From positions 86,809 to 150,808 of the forward strand of contig CAJNYU010000591.1 of assembly GCA_905331475.1 (NCBI GenBank): DNA of 64,000 bases, in the 5' to 3' direction. The stretch is from Rotaria socialis (taxonomy: Eukaryota > Rotifera > Eurotatoria > Philodinida > Philodinidae). Of this stretch, positions 1 through 12,314 are shown piece by piece (within the stretch, counting starts at the first letter, position 1; each line of letters opens with the position of its first letter). Position numbers and translations under genes: made by a program. The notes beneath the pieces were generated by a model. That model was not told where the DNA came from and ran no database searches. It worked only from the letters and a program-made list of their open reading frames with translations.

Positions 1-2
1 CC

Positions 3-805
3 TATCGTTTAGCACGTATATCACCTATTTCATTTTTTACTTGGTCATTCATTTTTGGTTTGATCATCTTGATTGCTTCGCTTGCCATACTTTCATGGCA
101 ACTTATAACTGGCTACATTGCTTTTATGATTATTGTTTATGCTTATAAATGTTTATATAAAGTACGAATACCGGTTAATCTTGAACATGTAAGTTAAAAA
201 GTTCTTTTTGACATCAAGAAGAATTATTAATTTCAATTTAGATGACCGATGATTTATGCCGTGCATTAGTCTATGTTCGAGATCATATACATGAACATTG
301 CCCACAAGCTGATACGAATCAAATATTTCTAACGGGTCATTCTGCCGGTGCACATTTAATAAGTTTACTTGTTCTTGATAAAGCACATTTTGAACGTCAT
401 AATTTTGATTCATCATCTATTCGAGGAGTTATAGTTATGAGCGGAATTTATTCATTGTCAAATCCAACGCATGATTCGCATAATAATATTCGTAATTTAA
501 TTTTTCGTATACTCTATGGAAGTAATTTAATGTATCCAGAAGGAAAAACAATGTATGAATATTCACCAATTGAATATATAAAAGCAGATAGTACATTACC
601 ACCGTTTCTCGTTATGTCTGCTCGATTTGACATGGGTTTAGAAATCGATGCACAACGTTTTGTTGAAAAACTTCGTCAATATAATTATCAAGTTGAATAT
701 TATGTTATTGGCGGTATCACAACGCATGGAACAATAGCGAGCAGATTTTCAAAAAATGAAGCACGCCGACATTTTTTTACATTTATCCGACAGAATATGA
801 TTTGA
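3..805 (+). CDS. alpha/beta-hydrolase (carboxylesterase/prenylcysteine-methylesterase-like), 5' truncated
   Basis: Coding exons 3..188 and 242..805; the gene runs off the left edge. The 53-bp intron has GTAAGT...TTTAG and both joins are phase 0, giving 249 visible residues. The second exon carries the nucleophile elbow GHSAGAH (Ser near visible residue 96), a later SARFDMGLEIDAQRF segment that could supply the acid, and THGT near the C-terminus for the catalytic His. The first exon starts with YRLA, like the DYRLAP motif of hormone-sensitive-lipase-type esterases, and then runs into a long hydrophobic stretch that looks like a membrane helix. The oxyanion HGG motif would lie upstream, outside the window. 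Substrate unknown; isoprenylcysteine methylesterases and kynurenine formamidases are the nearest families I recognise. AATAAA near 811 could be its poly(A) signal. thoc6 begins 107 bp downstream on the same strand. Confidence 0.8.
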
Positions 806-884
806 TGTATAGAAATAAAATTAATTTAATTTTTTAAATAATTTTAAGTCGTTCGATGGAACTATTTTATTGTTGTATTTTTTT

Positions 885-886
885 AG
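885..886 (+). promoter_or_regulatory. 3' splice site upstream of thoc6 (possible trans-splice acceptor)
   Basis: A T-rich tract (TTGTATTTTTTTAG) ends in AG 26 nt before the thoc6 ATG. The spacer from the previous stop codon is only 107 bp. Either a 5'UTR intron or spliced-leader addition would use it; I cannot tell which. Confidence 0.4.
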
Positions 887-912
887 ATTAAAATTTTACT
901 GCAAAAAACAAA

Positions 913-1135
913 ATGCCCGTGACAAGTGCTTATCTTGATGCGTATAATACAAATATTGATCGAATGAATACTTGTATTATGTCAGCTGTTTACTCGCCAG
1001 ATAATACACGATTAATAGTCGGTGATGATCAAGGTCGTTTAGGATTATTTTATTCTTCACCTCAAATATCATCAAAACCAATATTGCTCACAAATTTATT
1101 TAATTCATATAATACACAGACGAATTCTCGGACGC

Positions 1136-1182
<47 letters not shown>

Positions 1183-2435
1183 ATTTCACTTGCATCGACA
1201 ATGAGTGAAATTTTAATTGCTGTTGGTGGTAGTATTCAAAATGGGCTTGTACAAGGTTATCGTTGGTCGGATATAATGTCAAATAAGAAAACACCACAAT
1301 TACCATCGGATGTACTTTCATTTGATCTTGCACGTGGGCCCAATGAAGTATTTGTTTGTGTTCAAGCACCATCAAAAAGACAGCAATCAAAACCAGATGA
1401 AATTATTGTTGGATCGAGTATTGGAACATTAAGAGTATTAAATATTGAACGGCACACACTAGTCACAACTATTGATGCAGCTCATAGAGGAACGATACAT
1501 CAAGTAGCATTTGCTAATGATGGAAAGCGTGTTGCATCATGTTCTGAAGATGGTAAGTTCATTAGAATTTTGCGAAAAATAATCTATACTCATAAGTTCC
1601 GTAGAGAAACGAAATAATAGTCCGTGAGAATCTTGAGCAATCGTATCATTTGATTCAATGTTCTAGTAGAGCAACTTCTACGAATAGAACTTTTCATATA
1701 GTTCTTGCGATATGAAGTACAAGAAAACTTATTGAACTCCTATTAAAAGAGAATCGCTGAGACATGAATAAGTTTTCATCCATCGACTCTTCTTATTAAA
1801 ACGAGTGGTTTCTATTTAAAACATTGCCGCATCTTTCGAAAGGATTAGTTTCTTGCTACTACTTGAATCCTTTTTTCTTTATTATCAACAATAGTCTATC
1901 GAAAATTTCTATTATTAAAATTAATATCTATTTAGGAACATGTAAAATATGGGATTTATCATCATCGCATCAACCTATTCACACGATTGAAACAAATAAG
2001 TGGATCAGTAGTTGTGCATTTGATTTAGCTACAGACCGTCTTGTTATTGGAGGTGATTGTCCATTGTCACTTTGGCATTTAGCTATGCTAAGTTCATCGC
2101 CATCAAAACAAAAGCCATTACTTGTCTATAATTCCATTCCGACACCCATTTATTCAATAGCATTATGTTCTGTTGATGATGATACCATACTTGTTGGTGG
2201 AGATACAAATAAATTATATTCAATACCAAAAAACGGTGATGAGCAAACGATGACAATAAGCCGTCCAACGACACCGTCGCCTATTTATACGATTGCTACA
2301 ACAACAAATAAAAATTTGCCAAAAGACAATGAAGAAGTTAAAGTTGCTGTGGCTGGTAGCCATTGGCAAATTGATTCATTTACAATCTCAGAAACAAATA
2401 TTCGAAAAACTGGACATTATGAATTTTCAAAATGA
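913..2435 (+). CDS. thoc6: THO complex subunit 6 homologue (WD40 protein)
   Basis: Exons 913..1552 and 1936..2435, split by a 383-bp intron (GTAAGT...TTTAG) that interrupts a WD repeat; the join restores EDGTCKIWDL. Product 379 aa (human THOC6 is about 340). THOC6 is a beta-propeller of the TREX/THO complex that couples transcription to mRNA export in the nucleus. The C-terminal half shows the THOC6 pattern: a basic/aromatic KWISSCAF segment, GGDCPLSLWHL, a GGDTNKLYSI blade and a closing blade with VAGSHWQIDSF. The N-terminal half has degenerate WD blades such as YSPDNTRLIVGDDQGRLGLF. Residues 76-89 are an asparagine run encoded by an AAT microsatellite, absent from vertebrate orthologues to my knowledge. 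The gene may share a transcript with the upstream hydrolase. Main uncertainty is the exact intron, not the family. Confidence 0.88.
1138..1181 (+). repeat. (AAT)n microsatellite inside thoc6
   Basis: About fourteen AAT triplets in frame encode a poly-Asn tract in the thoc6 product. It is a likely length polymorphism. Confidence 0.95.
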
Positions 2436-3220
2436 ATACTCTCAGATATACTTAGATGAATTAAGTGTTTTGGTGTTTCTTTTTTTGTGGCAAATATAAA
2501 CAAGATTTATGATGTAAATTTAAAAAGTCATTAAAATAGAAAAAATTAGAAGAAACAATACGATTATTTAAACAAAACGTTTTGTTTTAGTACTTGACTG
2601 TTACATATATATATATATAATTATATATGTATTTATTAATGGTGGATCAATCTTAAAAAGTGAAAAAATATTAAGAGCTTCATCTTTTTGTGAAGAACTG
2701 ATAATTTTATACGTTATAATTTTCATTTGTAAAACGATAAAAAGCTTCATATGAATCAGCATATCAAATATCTAATGACTTTGTATGACTTATTAGAAGT
2801 CCTACCTACAAAGCGATCATGTAACTAGTTATAAATAACTTATGTAGACAATGTGAGTCACTTTAAAATACAACTAAAATGCGAAGTTCTTTATTATCTA
2901 AGCATCAAATCACATAAAAAGAGATAAGCGGACACGATACAAATTATCAGAAGCTGTATGTGAGTCTAAGTGTTGTCACAAAAGTTCCTATTCAAACGAT
3001 ATCATATACAGATTAACGCTTAATTAATTTTTTGTTTAGTGAAATTTTCAAGTTTGAAAACTTCAGAGAATCAACAAAAAATTTTATGTTTTCCAACTTA
3101 ATATGAGTCCGGAAATATTCGAATAGAAAGAAAGAGTTAATTCTCTCCCATGAACTGTTACCTATCGATAGAATTTCCATAATGCATTTTCTTCATCAAA
3201 AGCAAATCTTTTATTTATCC
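2436..3220. other. intergenic, thoc6 to GPCR
   Basis: This is the convergent spacer between thoc6 and the minus-strand receptor. It is AT-rich and holds a short TA microsatellite at 2605-2632. I see no coding or RNA gene. Confidence 0.6.
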
Positions 3221-4532
3221 CTATTGACCACTAGAAAAATAACTCTTATTTAGTATAGCATAAAGTAAAGGATTTAAACATGAATTAAAATACGATAATC
3301 CATGGGCAATAGCTCGAGCTGCTGTTAGTATATGAACATGTCTCGAAGAAAATGAATTTGATAAAATTTGTGAACAACTTAATAATTCAAGTACATGAAT
3401 TGGTAACCAACAAAGAGCAAATGCTAGAGTTAAAGCTAACAGCGTACGTTGTACTCGACGTTTTTTGAAGTTTATTGATTGACGCGGTTGGCCATACTAC
3501 AATGAAAATGATTAATCATATTCAAAACAGAAACTCTTGGAATTATTATTGATGATCTTTCAATAGAAATTGATATGTTATGATAAAATCTAGCTTCATC
3601 AATCGATTTCAGATGAATCAATAGATTTCAAATTTTGACAATGAAACAATGATTCATGATATAATAAGCTCGACAACACAATATTTCTACTTACAAGTTG
3701 TTTAGCGATTTCATGGGCACTACGTTGAACATGCAATAGAATACGAGAATAGCACAGACCAATAATTAGCAAAGGTAATAGATAATAAAATAAAAATGTA
3801 AATAGACATGATGAAAACAAGCTATCATTGTCATTAACTGTACAATCAAGTACTACTGATGATTGATTGTTTTTATCGTCATGTCTATGTGATAAATAAT
3901 CATAAGGAAACATGAAAACACAGGAAGCTAGAAATAAAAACAAAAAGCTAAATGAATTTACACTATATCTATAGATAATCAATATTAGCGTCAAAAAAAT
4001 ATGTTTACCTGCCCAAATAAGTACACATATAAGTAGTGCCGTTTTTGGTTTTCGGTACTTTCGATAACAAATTTCATGAACTATAGTTAAATATCGATCT
4101 ATGCTCATTGCCGCTAATGTCAGGCAAGTAGCTTGTAGAAGAACCTAAAATTTGCATAGCCATTAAAAAGATCATCGTATAAAAAAATCATATATACATG
4201 TGCTAGATAAATATGCATTTTACATATAAACTGTCCAAAAATCCAAATTCTATTGACAGCCAAATAAGTAGTTAGTGGCACCGAAATGAGTAAAAATAAA
4301 AGGTCAGTTATTGCTAAATTCATAATATAGCAATTAGTAACATTATGTTGATACTTTCGTCTACAAATGCCAACCACAAGTACAATTGCGTTGCCTAGAT
4401 CGTTTATTTCGAAATGAAATATTAATAATTAAATTCAATCTTACCACAAATACCACAAATTAAAACAAGACATAACATTGATGTCGTCGCTATATTTAAA
4501 ATATCATCATAATCATACATACTAAACCGCAT
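3221..4532 (-). CDS. rhodopsin-family GPCR (galanin/kisspeptin/allatostatin receptor-like)
   Basis: Exons in transcript order: 4532..4445, 4394..4198, 4144..3695, 3496..3221 (336 aa). Introns of 50, 53 and 198 bp all have GT-AG ends and the phases agree. TM1 holds GNAIVL across the first splice. TM2 is NLAITDLLFLL. TM3 ends in the DRY motif (SIDRY, residues 111-113) after a C-x-L-T-L-A-A-M stretch typical of galanin/kisspeptin-type receptors. TM6 holds CWLP and TM7 ends in NSCLNPLLY (NPxxY, residues 320-324). The extracellular N-terminus is only about 15 residues and the C-tail about 12, both short for the family. It should be a plasma-membrane receptor for a small peptide; the ligand is not readable from sequence. 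All seven helices are recoverable and no frame break is needed, so it looks functional. Confidence 0.85.
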
Positions 4533-5525
4533 GATCAATTAATACTGATGTTTTCACTAGAACAATAGATGACCATACATAAGATTCATCATTTCTTTTA
4601 TAATGGAAAAATTAAAGATGTTTTGCATCAGTTCAATGTATAACTTCCACTAGAGTAATTTAAACCAATTGGCAGAAAAAGAAGGAAAAAAATAATAAAA
4701 GCACATTCATATCCTGCTAGCGAAAAAACCTTATTATCAGTGACGTTAGTTTAATCTACTCATTTTCTTTGGTATTTCTAGAAAGAAAATGATATTGTTA
4801 ATCGTTGAAATCAACTTTCATTTCAAATTATATGTTGCTATCGAATAAAATAAAGAGCTTCTTGGAAATATGTACTTATGTGACTATTCCTTTCGAGTGT
4901 TATCGGCGTGACCTATGGAAAACATCTTTTGAGAAGACGCTGATCTACAAAGAAAATTTATTTGACTGACTTAGTTGAGTAATTGTCGTTTATAATTAAT
5001 AACGAAAAACTGTTGATTGCATTCAATTCTGGTTGAAACAATCTTTTAGTATTTCTAAACTCATTTAATTGAACTTGCTTAATGTCAGTTAGCCATAAAC
5101 AGGATCTAAAAGCAAAGGAAAAAATAATTTTTCTGAAAGGAAATTATTCTTTTTAACAATTTTGATTTTATCCTAATTTTATTATAAACCTTGGCTTCGA
5201 ATTTAACGGAGAGCATACGACTACTCGCGATGTCTGCGCTTTATTTTTAATATCATTTCGATTTCATTAAAACGCCTCAAATAATCTAGCCGTTTGGGAA
5301 TTTTATTCTTCCATAGCTTAGCAATTTAATGTAGTTTCTAATGAACTGTCATACATACCCGCTTGTTTACATACACTGAGGTCTTTTCATGCAAACTATA
5401 CCCTTTTTACAAATGTATTAGTGTTGCTGATCTAAAATCTCTGATACAAAGGATGTTCTTTCTCTTTTCTATACACTCTTATTTATTAGGAAAAGGAACG
5501 GTAGCGAATTCTGTTATATTAGTTG
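4533..5525. other. upstream region of the GPCR, no gene seen
   Basis: AT-rich DNA between the GPCR start codon and the 407-bp MITE. The longest open frame (5363-5575) has no recognisable domain and runs into the MITE, so I do not call it. Confidence 0.5.
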
Positions 5526-5529
5526 TATA

Positions 5530-5936
5530 TGTTACAGGGGAAATTGAAATTTTAATCTCCCCTAGGGCAAATTAAAATTTTGTTTTTTCCACGTACAATT
5601 TATGAGAAAAAGTGAAGATTTTGACTTCAAAACGTACTACATTCGCGCCCACATCAACATTGGCATCTAATTATCAAGTTCCATCATATCAGTCTTGTCC
5701 AGATACCTGAATTCGCGCAAAAAACACTTATCTTATTTGTGGGCATGGACGTAGCGTGTACATGAGGGTGTGGGTGTAGGTGCGTGTATAGGTGCTAGTA
5801 TTAGTGTGGGTATGAATGTAGTACGTTTTGAAATCAAAATCTTTACTTTTTCTCATAAATTGAACCCGGAAAAAAAATTTCAATTTCCCCTAAGGGCTAT
5901 TTTAAATAGCCCTGCATTTCAATCTCCCCTGTAACA
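5530..5936. mobile_element. 407-bp MITE with long terminal inverted repeats
   Basis: Outer ends TGTTACAGGGGA and the reverse complement face inward. The arms pair imperfectly for about 110 bp (5530-5640 with 5820-5936), including the shared block AATTTATGAGAAAAAGT and the AAAACGTACTAC ends. TATA flanks both sides (5526-5529, 5937-5940), which would fit a TA or TATA target duplication. The unpaired core is GT-rich and there is no coding capacity. It is a non-autonomous DNA transposon; superfamily not determined. Confidence 0.8.
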
Positions 5937-6117
5937 TATATTTTAGCTGTTTTTCTTATGATACAATTCTCTTCCGGTTTGGTGCAGAGACATTCATAAA
6001 CAGCTGTCAATGAACGTCGATTATTAGAATTAAATTTAAAGCGGTCTGCTAAAAAAAGACAAGAGATATGGTGTAAATCTATTTTATATAAAAACTAAAT
6101 TTATATGACTTATAATT

Positions 6118-7210
6118 AATTGAGCAATAAAAATATTGGAATGAGCGATACAATAGTTGAAATGAGCAATAATCAAATTTAGCAATAAATATATTGAATG
6201 AGCAATATATATAATGAATAAGCGGTAATTATACTGAATGAGAAATAATCAGACAGAATGAGCAGTAATTAATTTAAATAAAGCATAGAATTTATATAAA
6301 AAAGGCAATAATAATTCGTTTATTTGCAACAATAAGTGATTTTCACCTTCATGAAAATACTATATGTAATTTATACAAATGATTCAATTGCAACACATAA
6401 CACACTATAATTCTGATTCTGAAAATGACATTGATATGTAAACTCAACCTTCTAGCAGCACTGAAGCAGTTAAAAGAATTTAAAGTTGTCGTATTTTTTA
6501 TAGTCAATAAATCGTCCAAAGAACAAACTCCTACTTTTACCAATTCAAAACTCTTTGAACATCAACTATCAATAACATTATCATGTTAGATTGATGCATA
6601 CAATTGGGTTAAGCTGAACAAAGACGTTATATCTATTTTGAATGATGATACAACGATATATTATTTGTCTGCTGGTGAAAAAGTTATAATAGCAGATAAA
6701 GAAATAAAACGATTGGAAACTTGTAGCTTTAACTCGTTTCACACATACAAGTCGATCTAGTTTAATATATGGTGCGTATGTTTCTCTAACAATGCTGACA
6801 AATGGAAAGAAGCAATCTGCACCTGTTCATCATTCATGAAAAATTATATATGCAAGCACATTATCGGTATGTCCATTATATTAAAATATTGCAAACTTCC
6901 ACCTGAGGCAAAAAATGTAGAAATCGGTACAAAAAGAAAAAGAGGTAAACCATCAAAAGTAAAAAAGCTTTATTGGTACAATAATCACTTATATATGTTT
7001 CATTTTTCTTTTTTTCTTGTCAATTGTAAATAAAAAGAATGTAGTTTTTCTCTTTTTTGTTGTTCAAATATGAAATTAATATCGCTGTATAATAAGCTTT
7101 TTAGTACTCATTTAATATTATAAAATTGTTCAAATTAAGTTTTCTTATTGCTCGATAGATACTGTTAAATCATATTTATCTTATTGTTCATTCCAATATT
7201 TTTATCTCTC
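6118..7210. mobile_element. decayed MULE-type DNA transposon
   Basis: The left end has several degenerate copies, about 21 bp apart, of a motif like ATGAGCAATAATnATATTGA (6118-6275). The right end (7140-7210) carries related sequence in the opposite orientation: AATAAAAATATTGGAATGA pairs with its reverse complement near 7180-7205. Between them lies a transposase remnant with a SWIM zinc finger. The exact termini and target duplication are not clear. Confidence 0.6.
6606..6985 (+). pseudogene. MULE transposase C-terminal fragment with SWIM zinc finger
   Basis: In one frame the sequence reads a MULE-like C-terminal region interrupted by a stop at 6758-6760. Downstream is CTCSSFMKNYICKHIIGM, a textbook CxCx(n)CxH SWIM finger, then a PPEAK segment and a basic KRKRGKPSKVKK tail typical of MULE-family transposases. 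SWIM fingers bind DNA or protein in Mutator-like transposases. No upstream DDE core is present inside the element. The copy is therefore truncated as well as interrupted, and cannot mobilise itself. Confidence 0.75.
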
Positions 7211-9690
7211 ACATAAATACAAGCCAATTTATATCTACTAATCATTCATATGGCATTCATTAATGTTTACTCAATTAGAATTTAAAACTATTTTTTACGC
7301 GAGAAAAATGCATTGTATCATTAGCATGAACAATGCTATATTAAATATATAAGAAGATAAGAAAGATTGCATTTTGAGAAGCTATGCATTTTGTTGAACT
7401 GAACTGAACGTTCAAATAAATTCAGCACATGTATACGATCCTTTCTAATTTTAGCATGGTATACAGCAGTTAACATACTTTAATAGCAGAGAAAGTCTAT
7501 GTTAGTAGAGAGTCGCATTCTATCCCACGTGGCAACAGAATAAAAATAAATATTCCTAATTAAGTTGTAATAGAATAGTTTGTATCACACCTGATAAAAG
7601 CTCATCCTCGAGGCTATCAAATAAAAAATGCACTCATATCTAGTATTGTATTAGATTTTTCGTGATTTTACATGAAAAGTGGTACTACTAATTTCTAAAC
7701 TTTTCCAGACACTGTATTGTTCATTTTTTCCCGACGATGTCATACTTCCTTTTAATTTCGTGATAAAATTGTTTCTGCGCTACTGCTAATCCTACTAGTA
7801 CTGAATAGTATTCTACTAATTAATAGTCTCAAACGAAAAAAAAGGATTCAACTAATCAAAACAAGACAGACAAGCATATGATTAGCTTTGGCTATTTTTC
7901 ACCTTTTATTGTTCATTATCCTTAAGATCTCTTTTCATTCTTGTCTCATAAATTAACGGATAGAATATATTAAAATTAGGCCTGTCATACTTGCACAGCA
8001 ATCACTGTGACAACAAAATCTGCTTATGCCGACTTTCTCCTCAGGTCAAAGCTATCTTAGCACTTGATGATTGCTCTAACAAAAAAAAAGAAAAGTTATT
8101 TTTAGTTCTGTTTATCGGGTACTATTTTCAACAAACAATTATGCAAGCCAATAATTTGTGTTAACTACGCATGAGAATATCTTTGAACATAAAAATTCCC
8201 TCTCGACTCATACAAATAAGAATAAGCAATAAATTATTGTAACTACTTACGTCAAAAATTTTATTAATAACCTATTGTTATTCCAGATAGATGATCGGAT
8301 TAAAACAGCACGTACTGATTTAAAATGTAAATTTTAATGATAGGCAATATATAATTTCTCTCTCCCTATATCATAACAAGACGATTTCTAAAGTAGCAAT
8401 AAAATGATGTGTTTTCATCAAGTTCTATTCGATGAAAAGAAACGACATTTCAAATGAATAATATACTTCAGCAATAGCAAATTGGATAAGACGAAAGAAA
8501 AACAGAAACCAATAAGATGACAAGAGAAAATAATGTATGGAATTAGATTAAAACTATACAATTATCATTGCTTCATTCGTATAGCACATGTGGTATCAAG
8601 AAGAAAGCCTTAATAACACAGAGAAACCAAGTTACGATGTGAATTAAGAATAAGACATAAATATTTGTTATCTCTTTGTCTCACCAAAGAACTTCTTTAA
8701 TTATGACATATATGAAGTGGAACACTAGCCTAAGTATACTTTCTCATCAAATACACTAGTGTACTGCAAACAGTTAGTACGATTAATATTTTGGTTCACA
8801 TGCGTGAAGAATTCTTTTCTGTTATTCTATGCTGAATGCTTCATATTCATAATGCATTTCAGTTGCGCAGCTCACACAACCTCTGATTCATTTAAGACAC
8901 ACTACAAAAATGTGCCATTCTATCAATGACATATGCAAAAAATGGAAGTATTTGATGTATACGAAACAAAAGAAAAAGAAAAAATAAAGCAGTCCAATGG
9001 ATCGAGAGTTGTCTTCTATCAGGACATATCAATAATTCAAGTTTTTATTCTTTCACCATTCTCTATCCGACAGCCGTATTGTTTGAAAGACACTCGCATC
9101 ATTTTCTGTTGACTGGCACAAACTTAGATCCAGTATTCTTCGTGATAGAGTTGATAGCGAACACAAACAATGTCAAAAGAAACAGACAGCACTCCTGTAG
9201 TAACACATTAATCAGGATGTTTTCTCTTCTCAGTTTCGCCTCAGAGACTAATAATAGGTTTTCCAAAAAATAAAGCGTTTGTATACACAATATGTGGTGT
9301 AACATTTTTCAGATTGTCTACTCTGTAAATTTTCAACGAGTTGTTCGACTGATCTCGAACTTTTACAGTAAATGCAGTACAAACAAAAAGCTATGAGAAA
9401 AGTGAAAAACTTAACTACTGACTATGCACAGCTCAGTACAGAGTTGTTTTACTAAAAATAGTACTTACGATTGCACAGATTTTAAAATATTCTTTTCAAT
9501 TATTATTTAACTCTACTCAATGCGACAACGAAATCCAGGTACATGGAAATCTATTTTGATTAAACATCGTCTAGAACAAGGCTAAACATGTTTCTAACCT
9601 TTTCACGCTCAAAATGATTGTTACTGGTGCATTAGATCGACACTGAACTTTACCAGCATGCATTTCCTTTAATGCTCAACGAAGCGTGGG
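7211..9690. other. 2.5-kb gene-free stretch
   Basis: AT-rich, with no open frame showing a recognisable domain. The two overlapping small frames near 9079-9305 look like chance. I see no repeat structure or RNA gene. Confidence 0.5.
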
Positions 9691-10075
9691 ACCGTTTTTG
9701 TCAAGGGGGAAAAAGCGGATTTGGGATTTTAAAAATCCCAAAATCCAAAACGTGAATGATGGAATTTCCATCTGAATTTTTTCCCATATGTAAGTCTCAT
9801 GATTCTTAGAATATTCTAAAATTTTCAGCGCAAACAGACGTTTCTTTCTCAAAATAATGNTCGGATCCTCAGTGTCGGAATCCTATGATGACATACAACG
9901 GTTTATCCTTGGAATTCATAGGAATCCGACACTGAGCATCCGACATCGATTCCTCGACCCGAAATCCAACGATAATTCTGTAAGATCTGACAGGATCCGA
10001 TAAAATCCTATTGGATTTCAGTCGGATCGGATGTGTTCCGATAGGTGACTACTGTCGGATTGCTCGCCCCGGGAT
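9690..10075. repeat. GGATCC/TCCGA-rich repeat island 1
   Basis: A GC-richer patch. It contains an inverted repeat, TCGGATCCTCAGTGTCGGAAT (9861 on) facing its mirror at 9920-9950, then repeated GGATCCG/TCGGATC words to 10075. A GGGATTTTAAAAATCCC palindrome lies near 9733. An ambiguous base (n) at 9860 touches the left edge of the hairpin. The same vocabulary recurs at 22565, 43617 and 63850. Confidence 0.65.
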
Positions 10076-10080
10076 CATAT

Positions 10081-11007
10081 GATAAAATACAATAAAAAAA
10101 GAAAACAAAGTTTATCAGTATGATTTTCTTTTTTTGTGTGATCCAAGTAGTAATGCTAATCCCTTCAATAATTGCTTTGCATTGATTACCAAATCAAAAG
10201 AAAAAAATTTCGTTATCTATAGACATCTTTTTCATTCGACGTTTTCTTTTCGACGTTTTCCTCTTCGACGTTTTTACCTTCTGAAATTTCCAATTTCGAC
10301 GTTTTCCTTTTTTTTCGACATTTTCCTTTTCGGCGTTTTTCCTTTCTGCCTTTTCCGCCAATTCCAATGAACTCAAGTAACTAACTATTAAACAACAACA
10401 AAGATGAAATATGTATCTAGACTTGTTTTATACATTCGAGGAAAAGTCAGATTTAAGAGAAAGTTAAAACTAAAATTTCTACTTATATGATTGGAATATT
10501 AAAAATACCATAAATAAATGCGAAAATATTGGATTTACATCCGATTGTTATATGTACTTCAAAAACTGAGTCGACTTATATATGTTGTGTATAATTCTGA
10601 GGAAAAAATGCTTTTTGAAAAAATCCCTGGGGGGGGGGGGGGGGGGGGGGGGGGGGGGNCTGGCACGTCGTTATTTAAACGATTAAAATTTAGGTGAAGA
10701 CGCGACTGTTTAAGTATTGACAAATGCCACAATGATAATGACGGGAAATGACAAGATGAAGTAAATAAGAAAATGAAACTTGAATGGGAATTCACTAATT
10801 TATTCAATAGATTAGAATTAATCAATGAAACAGTAGATACAACGAGGATTAGACAAATATTTGATCGATGACATAAATTCTCGTTTCAAGCGGAAAAATG
10901 ACGCTCGGGTCAAAAATGCTTCAAAACTAAACTTACGATACACACATTAAACAGACGAACAGTAACGAAAATATACCGTTGCCCCAATAACGTCACACCA
11001 CTGTAAA
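10081..11007. other. gene-free stretch with CGACGTTTTC tandem and poly-G gap
   Basis: From about 10232 to 10350 a 15-20 bp unit close to TTTTCGACGTTTTCC repeats six or seven times with drift. At 10629-10658 there are thirty G followed by n at 10659, probably an assembly scar. The open frames overlapping these are by-products of the repeats. Confidence 0.6.
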
Positions 11008-12314
11008 AATGAATTCACAGCGGAAAAATGAAAAAATAAATGAGAAAAATGCTTTGCATAAATGAAACATCATGTTTCCTATAGAGAATAATGCTCTTGT
11101 GAATGTTCTTTAGTTAGAATATATATCTATTCGCGAGCAGAAAAATGAATTCGCAGCGGAAAAATGAAAAATGAATGAAAAAAATGCTTTGGATAAATGA
11201 AACATCATTTTTCTTGTAGAAGAAAAATGGGTTCGTATGTAATGAAAATGAGCGTACTTGTATGCGCGATAAGAGAAAAATGAGTTTGCACGATACTAAA
11301 GATGTTGGAAAAATTTACAGTTGATTAGATTATGGTTGACTTTGGTTAAAACAATGATCGGTAAATTTGCATGAAGATGGGATGCCGAAAATCATTTTTG
11401 ATATAAGCGAAAGCTTTGTTAGTTTTGTGGTAATGCGTGATGAATATCATAGAGTTGGTAAGAAGTTGGAATCCAATGAATCATTGGGAAAGAAGGAATG
11501 TGAAGAATGAAAATGAAGATGAAAACTACTCATATTTGGTATTTGTAAAGTTGTGTATTACATGGAATATGTTGTATACGCCCCAAGATATATTTTCTGA
11601 AGAGTGATGACAAAAGTGCTCGACATAAATTTAGTGTACACAAGCTGAATTATACTTACATAGTTTGTCTTCTGTTATAGACAGAACGGGAAAAGAATTC
11701 ATAATTTGACCTGGACGGCATTTTCCGCTTGAAATGAACATTTATCTCTCGAATCGATTTTTTTGTCTATTGCTGCGAAAGTGAGGACACATATATATTC
11801 ACTAGCAGGAAAATGAGTTTGTAGCGAAAAAATGAAAAATCCAATGGGAACAATGGTTTAGATAAGCTAAATGAAATATCATTTTTCCTATAGACGAAAA
11901 ATTGGTTCATGTGTAATCGAAATGAACATACACTGATAAAACAATCCGGGTAATGATCTACCCTTGTGCTTAAAAAAATCGCCATTAAACCCTTGAAGGG
12001 TTTATTCCGATGTGATGAACCCTTTTAGCGTTTATTAGTCGAAGGGTTTATTCCGATGTGATGAACCCTTTTAGCGTTTATTAGTCGAAGGGTTTATGAC
12101 GCTATGGGTTTATGAAAACTCAAGGGGTATATGATGGGTACATAAAGATTCGTTATTCTACGATTTTTAAAATAAGAGTATATCCTTCAACGGATGATCG
12201 TAGATTGTTGTTCGCTTTCAAGGTAGGAGTATTTTATTCTTCGTTATTGGGTTTACTATTTTACTTTTTCGTTAAAAGGGTACATCATTTTGCCTTTCTG
12301 CGTAGAGTAAGCGA

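Noticed and set aside
5363-5575. 70-codon frame as a small gene
   Set aside because: It runs into the MITE terminus and shows no conserved feature.
10134-10376. Facing open frames rich in Phe/Arg and Lys/Glu
   Set aside because: They come from the CGACGTTTTC tandem and its complement.
10559-10825. Frame encoding a poly-Pro run
   Set aside because: The proline run is the poly-G/n assembly scar read on the minus strand.
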